A stretch of 64,000 nucleotides of DNA. It comes from Amphirosellinia nigrospora. Taxonomy: Eukaryota > Ascomycota > Sordariomycetes > Xylariales > Xylariaceae. The translations under genes and the position numbers were made by a program. Where the stretch lies: NCBI GenBank assembly GCA_004123355.1, contig SCHM01000005.1, positions 992,001 through 1,056,000 of the forward strand, written 5' to 3'. How positions within the stretch are numbered: the stretch's first letter is position 1; each line of letters starts with the position of its first letter. The notes below the pieces were generated by a model. The model saw only the letters and a list, made by a program, of their open reading frames with translations, was not told the DNA's origin and did no database searches. Below, piece after piece: positions 24,737 to 34,884 of this stretch.

Positions 24737-25233
24737 TACATACATAGTCTATGCCCGGAGAAAGGGACCTTGTCAGGTATTTGGGGCGCGCTAGCTGACG
24801 GTCCACCAACGACCCACCGCGCAAGAAGTATCTCGTTTTACGGTTACTGGTATAAACCCATGTTAGAGGCACCTAGCAGTGTATTATGGGCCAACAAGGT
24901 TTCGTGCAAGGCTTAGGCAAAGGTTTGGACAAGGGCTTCGACAAGGTACGCTTAGGCCAGGCGATAGCTTTTGCGCCGAGTTTTGGTGTAGGTACCGTAA
25001 TCTAACCGCAAAACGAGATACTTCTTGCGCGGTGGGTCGTTGGTGGACCGTCAACTAGCGCGCCCCAAAATACCTGACAAGGTGCCTTTCTCTAGGCACA
25101 GACTATGTAGAATTACGGTACTTACACCAAAACTCGGCGCAAAAGCTATCGCCTGGCCCAAGCGTACCTTGTCGAAGCCCTTGTCCAAATCTTTGCCTAA
25201 GCCCTTGCACGAAACCTTGTTGGCCCATAATAC
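24737..25233. repeat. Compound inverted repeat, order X-Y-X'-Y'
   Basis: Block X (about 24737-24846) recurs inverted as X' (about 25003-25110). Block Y (about 24881-25000) recurs inverted as Y' (about 25112-25233). Shared tracts are long and nearly identical, for example ACGACCCACCGCGCAAGAAG in X and its complement in X'. The order is X-Y-X'-Y', not the simple palindrome X-Y-Y'-X'. Y contains a 39-codon frame (24886-25005), but the equivalent in Y' is frame-shifted, so the repeat is probably not coding. A fragment of X (TGGACCGTCAAC) recurs near 25384. Confidence 0.75.
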
Positions 25234-25493
25234 ATAACTAGGAACCTAAAACAGGGGGTTCAACCAGTACACCATGGGTACTTAGGCAGGTGACGGTTCA
25301 GGTCCAAGGTTGAGTGATTGGTCGAAAAAAGTTGTTCCTGTCGGTTGCTGCAGGGGGCTAATACTACAGGTATTCATTACCTAGTGGACCGTCAACGGTA
25401 ACCTACCTAAATCAGTAAAATGTTGTTGCCGGCATGTGGCTGTGTAGCTGACCTATTTAACAGTCCAATCGCGATGTCTTTGCTAGGCTTTAG

Positions 25494-25565
25494 ACTGACG
25501 CTTTTTACTGACTCGTCACTGACTGACGCTTTTCGCTAACTGACGCTTTTCACAAACTATATAAA
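25494..25565 (+). promoter_or_regulatory. Tandem ACTGACGCTTTT motifs plus TATA box
   Basis: Three exact copies of ACTGACGCTTTT lie at 25494-25505, 25522-25533 and 25539-25550, followed by TATATAAA at 25558-25565, about 135 bases upstream of membrane paralogue B. The layout looks like an upstream activating array; this is inference. Confidence 0.5.
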
Positions 25566-25700
25566 CATCTCGCCGGCACAAACACCTTGATAAATAATAA
25601 AACGATTCTTTATGTGTTATTGAAGTAATCTAATTTTTACATAGTTTACTAGATTAATATTTACGCATACTTCCTGACTACGGCCCTACGAATATACAAT

Positions 25701-26057
25701 ATGGTAACTTTATCTGTCGAGGCTATCATCGCTATCATTGCTGTAATCGTAGGCTTGCCTCCAACAGTTTTGGTCTTTGTTCAATATATTAAACGCCGTC
25801 GACAATCTTTTCGAGGTACTATCTTGGAATTATATTGCTCGTTACTATCATTTGTAGTTGAATTGATTCCCTGACATGCATGTATAGGCCGGGATCTACC
25901 CTACGCTCTACCCCAACTTCGCTCCCCACATCATTTACATGGGCAATACTTCTATCCTGCCAACGCTATGCCCAATGGTGAGCCAGCATACGGCTCGGTC
26001 GAAGAACAGTACATTCTTATGTATAGACGTTCAAGCCCATACCATCCTCCTCCCTAA
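25701..26057 (+). CDS. Small single-pass membrane protein, paralogue B
   Basis: Two exons (25701-25815 and 25888-26057) flank a 72-base phase-1 intron with donor GTACTA, CTGAC branch site and acceptor TATAG. They give 94 residues. Exon 1 is exactly as long as that of paralogue A (115 nt). The protein starts MVTLSVE, has a hydrophobic helix IIAIIAVIVGLPPTVLVFV and then a basic stop QYIKRRRQSFR. The tail is GRDLPYALPQLRSPHH, then GQYFYPANAMPNGEPAYG, then SVEEQYIL and SSPYHPPP. The conserved tail motifs shared with A are LPY, QLR, YF, EEQY and SPYH-PP. It has a TATA box and a tandem motif array upstream. The orientation is the same as A and opposite to C. Confidence 0.75.
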
Positions 26058-27050
26058 AGCTTTTATACGGAGAAGATGACAGATTCATATGCTAGCGACA
26101 CGTAACATGGGCAGAAGTATGTATATAAGCCATTCTTTTATTTAGGTGCGTACACCAACCCCGCGACTGATGTTCTCTAATCTTGAATTATGGGCTAATA
26201 TGACATAGTTAATAAAGCATGTGGCCGGAGAAATAAGATAGATCTCGAGCCGCTCGGACATTCAGTGGCATCTCTATTTCTCTCCAGTCTTGCGGTCTTG
26301 TTAACCAGTTCTTGGATAGAAGCATGAGTACATGGTATATGTTGGAACGAAGATCTCCTGCGCCGGCTACATCTATAACATTTGTTCATAGTCCATAGCT
26401 ATCACTCTATCGCTGTGTTTCTAAGCGGCTCTTAGCTTATTCATAAGCATCGGGCCTCGTTACACAGCGTTAAGAATGATACTTGCGGCACTACGAGAGA
26501 GGGAGAGGGAGGACAGAGGCAGCCTGAAGAAAGACAACGAGTTGGGGATTTCACCTCCTGTATGTAACCATATGAATGTATCACCATGTCCAAAAGACCC
26601 ATCAGTCAGGATCAAGCTATGTTATGTTACGTTGACCTCGTGTTAGATACGGCTTCACCTTTCAGAAGCCGGTGGTAGCCCCGGCTCATGCTTTAAGGGT
26701 CTAAACTCAATTAATTGTCACTCTAGCTATGTGCACTCGCCACCATGCACATTTACCTTCAATTCCCTTGTTTTTCGTCTGCTCGAAATATGTAGACAGT
26801 TGGAGAGCAAAATGGCGTGAAGTATTCAAGAATTGATACTAAGTGATAACTTAGCCGACAGGGATTCTCACGCTAACGCCTAACTAGCGCCCCACCGGAG
26901 GGGCGGGGGGTGGGTTTATCATTGAGGATTCACCCCTCGTAACAAAGCCACCAGCAAGAGATCCTACCCGAAAAGCATCGATGACCCAGATAACGTCAAC
27001 ACCTTCAATTCATAAATACCACCGAGGCATCTAGTCTTATATACTCTGAT
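26058..27050. other. Intergenic, nothing recognised
   Basis: This region contains a purine-rich patch (26495-26520, GAGAGGGAGAGGGAGG) and a G/C-rich short tract at 26890-26915. No gene is seen. Confidence 0.5.
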
Positions 27051-27608
27051 TTAAAAAAAAAATCCTAAAAAAGAAGCGCAATTATTTCCCATAACGCCAA
27101 ACGCGTGACCAACTCTACATCTATACGAGTTCACACCAGACGATGTTAGCCAATCAAGTCCTTCATATAATTTCAAGTGTAGATGCTGTACCAGAGATGA
27201 TAACCTACATTTTACATCATGACTATTTTCTGTCATAAGAACTCGTGATCTCATCAACCTAGGGATCATGTCGAAGGTTTGTGTGATAGTTTGCCTTCGT
27301 GAATATTGTTCTTCGAGGAGATAATAGACTGGCTCGCTATTAAAGACTCCGTTGATGTCGTGGAAGTTTTGTGCATTGTATGGGGGGTAGAGTTGGGATC
27401 TTATTTGGAATCTAGTCTCGCCTATATAATAGCTAGGTTAGGGAAACAGAGCAACTATGTATAATAGAAATAAACGTTATAGTGCCTAGATCATACCTCG
27501 TGCTTGGCAAAAGCGGTTTATATATCGGACGAGCACCAAGACTATTGGAGGCAAGCCTACAACGACGCCAACGATAGCGACAATGGCCTCGACGGAGAGA
27601 GTTGTCAT
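27051..27608 (-). CDS. Small membrane protein, paralogue C (longer C-terminus)
   Basis: Two exons on the minus strand (27497-27608 and 27051-27421) flank a 75-base phase-1 intron with donor GTATGA, CTAAC branch site and acceptor TATAG. They give 160 residues. The start MTTLSVEAIVAIVGVVVG is nearly identical to A and B; it is followed by LPPIVLVLVRYINRFCQARG. Exon 1 is one codon shorter than in A and B. The tail retains QLYPPYNAQNFHDINGVF, then LEEQYSRRQTITQTF, aligned to A. It then departs: instead of the SPYHPP stop, it reads about 65 further residues (from IPRLMRSRVLMTEN) to a stop at 27051. Loss of the ancestral stop is likely. The intact frame over both exons argues for a recent or maintained gene. 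Confidence 0.6.
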
Positions 27609-29784
27609 CGTAGCAAGCTTAAAGGCTAACGTGTAGGAAAATTGCGTAAATCCTAATATATTTCAGGGGATAAAGTCATGTCAAGTATACTTTAAAGTAA
27701 GAGAAGAGAAAAGTTGACGTACGGTAAAAGGGCGAGGGTCGCAACTCCCAAATGGGCGTACTCCACTTTGCGCCTCGACTCGCGGCGCGGGCCGCGCTAG
27801 GCAAGGTTTGGACAGGACTTGGCTTGGACTGGAAGCCACCCTAGCTCGAATCGTCAGCCTGCAGATAGATTTCGCACACGTCCACCAAGTAACTCCAAGT
27901 CGGATTTACGGATATAAATGCAGTACTTGTCGCCCCTTAAGTAAATAGGTTAAATCTACGTGACCTATGGCTAAAATGATTTCGAATAGCGAAAGACCGT
28001 CACGCCAATTCGAGCTTACGTCTATTTTAACGGCAAAAAGCATAGAATATAAGACCATCGAAAAGTTACCTAGTAACCGTTACGGTGATGCTCTCCCAAG
28101 AGCCCCCCAACCCCCGCTGCCGCCTCTCTCTCTCTCTCTCGCGTGCGCGCGCAAGTCTACAAGTAAGCTGACGGTAGCTAACCCCTGTTAACTTAAAAGT
28201 ACCTACCCGTGCGTCTAATACCAACGTAAAGTAGATCAACACATCGTAAAACGTAACAATTTTATATACAGATTTAAGGTTACCTTTAGTACTAGAGCGG
28301 CTACGCCACGAATAACCGCAATCCCACTTTCTATTTAAACTCTTTGACCTCCGGGGGCATGCAGCTTCGCGCCGACCCCTACTCCGGAAAAAAGTAAATG
28401 TATTGTCAGGTGTCAACGCATGAACTTAAAACTGAAGATACCTTATCCACCAGACACCGTGCTGTCGTTGAGTTAGTACCTGTCACGTTTATCATGATGA
28501 AGACAAAACACAGTCCACAGGCCCTGAAAACACAAAGCCGAAAGCCAGGCAATATCGGAGAATCTACTAGTGACATAGTAATGTAACAAATACATAGGTT
28601 TCTAAGCCATCATGAGGCCTCTACCCTTCTTCACACTCAACACTTTTATTCTCCCCTCATGCGCATTCCGCGCCACACATCATGTCTCATCAATCCGTTT
28701 TCTTCTCAGCCGTATGTGCGCGTGATGTAGCATGATTGCCGCCAGGATGCTTCAACTACCGGAACACATCAGGGCCACATTCCAGGACTCATTGTTCATC
28801 AGCTCTCCCCGTCCACCCACGTCGCTTGGCGGTCTCCGTCAGTCCAAGATGAAACGGAGTGAATGGAAATTTGTTAAGATATGAATTGCAAGATTTCTGA
28901 CCCGGCTGACAAGATCGTTTCTATCGTCAGATGTCAAATCGGCCATCAATCCTTCAAAAGTCGCAATTAGAATACGAAAAGTGAATGGAGAAGTTGACGG
29001 CGGGGTCTAGCTCATACCGAAATAAAGACGAGCGTGTGATGAGATTAAGCTGAGATGTGACGACGAACACTGTATAGGAGCCATTCGACAACCGAAACAC
29101 CGCCAAGATGCAGTACATCTATGTAGTGGCGTCATCCTTAGACCCCCCGAGCCTTACCTACGGCCAGCAATATGTATACCGGCCAGAGATCATGATGAAA
29201 ACCGCGCTCACTTTCGAATCTATGAGATAACTTTCCTCGTTCTAATTCGTAATTTCGTATCGATCGTAGCAGCATTTGGAAGCATCGGATCTCAAGCACA
29301 GACCTTCCGTGATCACCTGTTGCCATAAAGACGATAAACAGAAGGCAGCAGTATTAGGATAGTGATACCGAAGATCTTGAAGCAAAGACTCAATGCCTGC
29401 TGATCTCCTACCATTTTCTATCCATCCATTGAAATGCTGGCCAATCAACTAACAAGATGGGTCAAAACATAAAACAACATAAATTAAGCCAATGCCCAAC
29501 AGGATTGGCAACGCTCGCTCAAAGCCTTAATGAGCACTGGGTGCCGATTCATCACGCCACCGTCGTCCAGCCCTCAAAATTGGAGCTGTGGTAAACAGCC
29601 TTCGAGGTGAGAGATTTATGGACTGGCGTTCTTGATCTACCGGCATGCGGGCTGAACTTCTGCGTAAGTTTGATCGGTTCGAATCCTTCGGCTCACGCTG
29701 AACGGCACATTGTACATTGCAACTATGCGGTTCACGGAGTCTGTCATTTGGAATAGACCGTGAGGATGTACCGAGAGGGCTGTC
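27609..29784. other. Gene-poor stretch with a CT microsatellite
   Basis: A (CT)n tract at 28124-28140 followed by GCGTGCGCGCGC is the only clear feature. Short open frames show no motifs. The distal part is probably the 3' flank of the J-domain gene. Confidence 0.5.
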
Positions 29785-32739
29785 CTACCAGACCCGATCT
29801 CTGAATTCCTTGAATTGTGCGACTCTTTTTCGGTGTTCCGCACAAGCATCGGCGTACTTCTTTTGTACATCCAAATCCTGATCCACTTCCGTGAGATATT
29901 CGGTGACACCTTCTTCCAGCCAATTCGCACCGCACCGTAAACGGCGCGACTTGAACTCTCCCTGCCGCGTTACGAAATGAGTAAGCACTTTGTTATTGAA
30001 AATATCCCATTTCTCCATGTAGATGTGGAAACTCTCAGCGTATTTCTTGAAGGATGAAGTGTTCGGTCGCAAGCCTGCCACACCCATAGTAGGCGGGAGC
30101 CGAGGTGCTACTGGAGGATTAGGGAATTCCAACGGTCCAGCGGGCACGGTAGGCGGTTTAATATCGGGAGGGATGTGCTCCGACGGCCGGCTCTCGAATG
30201 GAAGAGTGGCTTTAAGGTCTGCAAACGACTTGAGCCCACTGGCTGACGGGTTGACAAAGGGCTCGACATTCTTGAAGTCTGAAAGGGTCGTACGAAACTC
30301 TTCAGAATCCTCTGAGCCCCCATGCTGGAGAGGATTGTCGTTCGTAGCACCGACTTTCGGATTGACATCGTTAGTTTCAGAGTGATTTCCGTTGGTACCA
30401 TTGGTGCTTGGGCCGCCAGCATTTGAAGCGACGCCGTTGACATCACCTGCCCTCCAATCTTTTCTGTAGGGCTCTGTGGCATACTTGCGAGCACTGTTTG
30501 CCTCGGCAGGATTATGAAGTTCTTCCATTTTCTCGACCGGTGGAGTGTCAATATCCATGGCGTCTGGTACCGTCGGAGTAGGACCCATGGAGGGTCGATG
30601 ACCGCCTTGGTATTCTTCACTCTCCTCCTCACTCACCACTGCCGCCGTACCAGCGGTCATTTTGAATGACTTAGATTTCCTCGGAGGGGCGCGCCTGGTT
30701 GGTGATGTAGATGCACTGTTTGAAGACTGCGGCTCGAAATGTTGTGATCCTATCTGTTCATTCCACATCCCCGCCGAAAACGGTTGCTCGCCAGAATTAA
30801 GCACTGGCGTTTCTCGTGCCTCAGGCACGGGAGCTGAGGCGGGAACTGAGACGGTGGGTTTGGGGATTGACTTTTGCCGATGGATAGGGCGGTTGCGAGA
30901 TTGTGGCCGTGGTCTGGGGGTCGTCGTTGCTTCGTTCGCCGAGGCGGAGCCTGCCTTAAACTGCCAGTCATCTAATCCTTCATGGTCAACAAACCTGGTA
31001 TTAATGCTTTCCGCACTGTTCCTTGTAAAGGACTTGAAACCGGCGTCTGTCCTAGCCGCATTGAGACCATTAGAGAAGTTGAAGCTAGAAGCACGATCAC
31101 AGTTAGCGTCAACTTTCTCGTTGCCGGTCATAAGGCCTTGTAATGGATTTTGTTTTTTGTTTATTTTATGACTATTGCCGACGCCACTTTCGCCGGCCGT
31201 GGAGGGTTTTCTGAGTAAACGATCGAGTGTATTTCTTTGATGCATTTCCAAGGGAAGTAAGGCGGTGGGTTACGGGGACCGCTTTCTTCGCTTGAAGGAT
31301 TTAGAGGGTGGTAGTCTGTGATGCGAGAAAGCCAATCTGCGTCCCAGCTTGTGTACTCACGAGACCTACTAGGTCGAGAAGCGGTAGTATTTGATGTAAA
31401 ATGGGACTGAGTTGGAAGGGTCTGTGAGCCGTACACTGAAGGACGAGTGCCGTTCGGCTGAGCCTCAGATGAACATTCTATCGATTATCTTGATTAGCGG
31501 CAAGGCTTATCAACTGAGCGCGATGTGGTTTACCATAAGAAGTGGTTGTGGCGGGTTCTCTGCAGCGACCGGAATCTTGGGTTTATATCGTTCACCTGCT
31601 CTCGATTGTGCGGCTGCACTCTCATGATTACGAGTCCCGTTGATACCTGTATTAGCTTTGGTTGAATCTTCAGAGCCGCCATCATTACTGAAACTTCTGG
31701 TTGGGCTCGTGCTCCGAGGTCGCGAATGCGGGAATGCGCCTGGCATTTCAAAAGCTCGAGGTGGCGTGCGAGTACTAGTGGACCGTCCTAGGCTCGGGTT
31801 GCTATCGAACCTAGTCTTCTCGCCGCCAGGTGTGTGATATGGGTTCTCTGACGGTCCATAAACCGGTCTCCGAACGGCGTGATCGGGTTCGCAGGGATCT
31901 CAGCATCCATATAAGACGGCTGCGGCATATCAGACGGCTCGGTGAACAAATTTGAGTGCGTCCGATTCGTGAAATAGTTCTTGTTAGTGACAGGCGGTTC
32001 ATCTGCCAGACCTGGAGATCTTGGGGTAAAACCCGTCTTCTTACTAGTCCCAAATGTTGCCTCGGCCTTTTGTTTTTGGTAGGCAGTTCGTGGGGAACTG
32101 GAGCTGGCCCCGGTCTTGAATCACGCGTTGCCGACGTAGGAGCTCTCCCAGGTGGCGCCCTTCCGGGAGTAGCAGGCCGTGAGGACGCGTTGTCCCGTCC
32201 GCGGTTGGGTCGAAGGTGGTCCCATGCTTCCGCATTGCTCCGACGAAACTGCGGGTCGTCTTTCGGAGACTGCGGCCTCGCATGCCGTGGCATACTTTCG
32301 GCGAAGCGCTCATAGCGTTGGCTCCCGGAGGTCGGACGGTACGGCCGGTTCTGGGTGGCTGGTTGGCGCCGTGGAGGGGCGGATAGGCCTTCGCTGCATC
32401 TTGCCATGGATTACCTCTTACCCCGAAGCGCCGGGGTAGCGGCTTGTGTAGCTCCTACGTGCCTCGTCATATTGCCTCCTCAGCGTCTCATCGGTCAGGA
32501 TCTCGTGTGCGGACTGGATGATTTGGAATTTGGGGTTGACTTCGGCTTCTCTGCCTGGATTGCGGTCTGGATGGTATTTCAGAGCTGCATTTTTCTTGAG
32601 TCAGTAGTCGATCCCAAAGGCCAGGATCGTCAGTTGAAATACCTAATTTTTTGAATTGCCTCTTGATCTCATCAGACGAGGCAGAGGGCGGCAGTTCCAG
32701 GTCTACGTAGTAGTCCCTTGCCTTATCCCACTTCGGCAT
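29785..32739 (-). CDS. Long J-domain protein (frame interrupted)
   Basis: The start at 32739 reads MPKWDKARDYYVDLELPPSA. A 58-base intron (32585-32642, GTATTT...GCAG) joins FKKL to ALKYHPDRNPGREAEVNPKF, so the J-domain is complete with its HPD motif and should stimulate an Hsp70. After helix IV (TLRRQYDEARRSY) comes a long, low-complexity Pro/Ser/Arg-rich region that changes frame near 32430, 32040, 31830, 31510 and 31250. A continuous 488-codon frame (31251-29785) carries a Ser/Asn-rich linker. The C-terminal module contains KYAESFHIYMEKWDIFN, GANWLEEGVTEYLTEVDQD and CAEHRKRVAQFKEF, a conserved end of this fungal J-protein group. Several breaks fall in G/C or A runs. Function beyond Hsp70 co-chaperone is not assignable. 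Confidence 0.7.
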
Positions 32740-34884
32740 GGTGACGGATCGTTGGCAACCACCACGCGAAAGGTTTATAGCACAACCAAAGGAAAGCTAG
32801 AAATGGCGGTCGAATATCATCTGAGGAGGGCGCAGACGCCAGGTTCGTGGTACTTCAGGTGGGTAGGGCGCGCACCGTACGGCACGCTAAATTGTACTGA
32901 TTAAGTCGGATTGCGATTATTAACACTGATGCCAGAAATGAAAGTTGAATGCGCGCTCTGGAGTGGCAGGTTGCGATGGAAATTTAGAGAAGACTGAAGT
33001 TCGGGGTTTGGTCTGTGGTGTTGTTTGGCAACTGATGTGCAAATGTTTATATTCTATCCCTAGCCGCAGGTTGCCTGGTGATTATCGTTAAACCATGTGA
33101 AAGAGGGGACCCAAATAAATAAATGGGGTATGGGGCGCAGGCAGGTACAAGACTGAAGAAGTGAGAGGAAGCCTAGCCACGATGGGAGAAGAACTTGGGG
33201 TATCTAAACCAGGTGGGTATTAGACAGGCCAGAGAGTGTGTGAGTCAATAACGTCGATCGAAAGGCAGGATGGTAGGTAAGAGAATGAATGGGTATGCGA
33301 AGTTGGCTGACGATGTAGAGAGCGGAAGAGAGCTATACGTATGTCCAGGCTGATGGACATGGACATGTGCACATCAGCAAAGAGATAAGTACCGCGACAG
33401 CTGCTATTGATGATTGAATGGCTTAAATGGGAGATAGTGAGGCAAGGGTGGGGTGAATAAGGGACGTACCGTACCTAACCAGGGGCTGACTATATGGGGG
33501 CGGTGGTAGTCCGTAGCTACCTAGGCAAGGCAAATGCGTACTGGCAAGTAGTTAATGGAATTGGTGGGGCACGCGGGCATGACCTAAAGATGCATCCAAC
33601 ATCAGTTTGCGAATTTGGAGTGCAATTAATGACTGCAAGAGATGCTTAGCAACAAGGAGGCAGTTTCGCAACCCACTCTTGGTAACTCGAATCTGCAAGT
33701 CTTAGACCTGCCTATGTCAGGTACTTAATTAAAGTAGTAGGGCTGAGTAGCTCATGCAAGACTTGTGTTGTTGCTAAAGAGTAGCTGCTGAGAGCGAGAC
33801 TGTATAGCTATAACACAGCTCAAGAAATGAATTGACTGAGGAGCGTAGAACTTCGTCGCGTGTGGTTTGAAGAGACAAGGCTGTTTTTACAAGATGCGGT
33901 GTGTTATCCGAGTAGACGGTTAACGTGGGCAGTGAATAAAAACAACCTGTCACAAAACTTAAGTCTATGTCAAAGGTAAAATGTTAAATAGCCCTGGAAA
34001 ACCCCCCACCCAGCTGCAGAAGTAGGAGCAGGAGCTGCGTACCTGCCTGGATAGCGACAAAGGAATCTACATGATACCTACTTACATATAGCTGCATGAA
34101 TCCTGGAACCAGGGAACCAGGGCAGGGAAGTACTGGGCATTGATATATATCTGCACGGGTACCTGATAGCTTACCAACACGAATACAAATTCGCCAACAT
34201 CGCAACAGAAACCCAAAGGACAACCAACAGTCAGACCAAATGGGGGAGGGTTCTTCCTGTTCTCCAGATAGCCATTTAAGCTTGGAATCTAGTAAGAAAA
34301 TCTATTATTACTATAGGCGAATGCCTATACAGCAGTAAATCAATCACCTTGCATGGAAGTCGTTAAATGACGTCATAACGAGAAGCCACCAGCGTGAGCC
34401 ATTTCTGGGCTTTTCGCGGGATTGGGTTGATAAGGTTGCAATTGGTCGATTGAGAAGATGACAACAGATAATGTCCGCTCGTACTTACATGCCTATAGGT
34501 AGGTAGGTACTTCTCTCTACAACATATGAAACCTGAGCTACAGGTAAATATTAAAAAGCGCAATGACTTATTGTAACACATAGAAACGCAAGAGCTGATA
34601 GCCATGAAATTGAAAAGGGGAAAGTGACCACGCCCAAACCCAGGCAGTAAGCTTAGGTAACCGGACTACTGCATGTTTTGTTCGGCGCCTTTGTCATCTA
34701 TATCCGTCGCCATGCGAAAATAGGTTCCTCATTCCGCTAACCCAAGCCCACCATGATGTTAATGCCACCGAAAAAAAAACAAATAATACAATCCCATTTG
34801 CACAATGAATAGCCCAACACCAGCCTGATGCTAATAATCCATTACCTCTCGCACATGGCCTACCATGGCCAGGATTTAGACACC
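32740..34884. other. Intergenic, no gene recognised
   Basis: This 2.1-kb stretch separates the J-domain gene (its promoter side) from the 3' end of the INCENP-like gene. It is purine-rich in 33100-33480. No domain or spliced gene was found. Confidence 0.5.

Noticed and set aside
24886-25005. 39-codon frame with a Gly-Lys/Asp-Lys repeat in block Y of the inverted repeat
   Set aside because: The matching copy in Y' is shifted by an extra base and does not keep the protein, so the repeat is conserved as DNA, not as coding sequence.
29671-29693. GGTTCGAATCC, a tRNA B-box-like sequence
   Set aside because: The flanking bases do not form a T-stem, no acceptor or anticodon stem could be built upstream, and it lies at the 3' flank of the J-domain gene.
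30662-31171. 169-codon open frame on the + strand
   Set aside because: It is antisense to the long C-terminal frame of the J-domain protein and has no motif.
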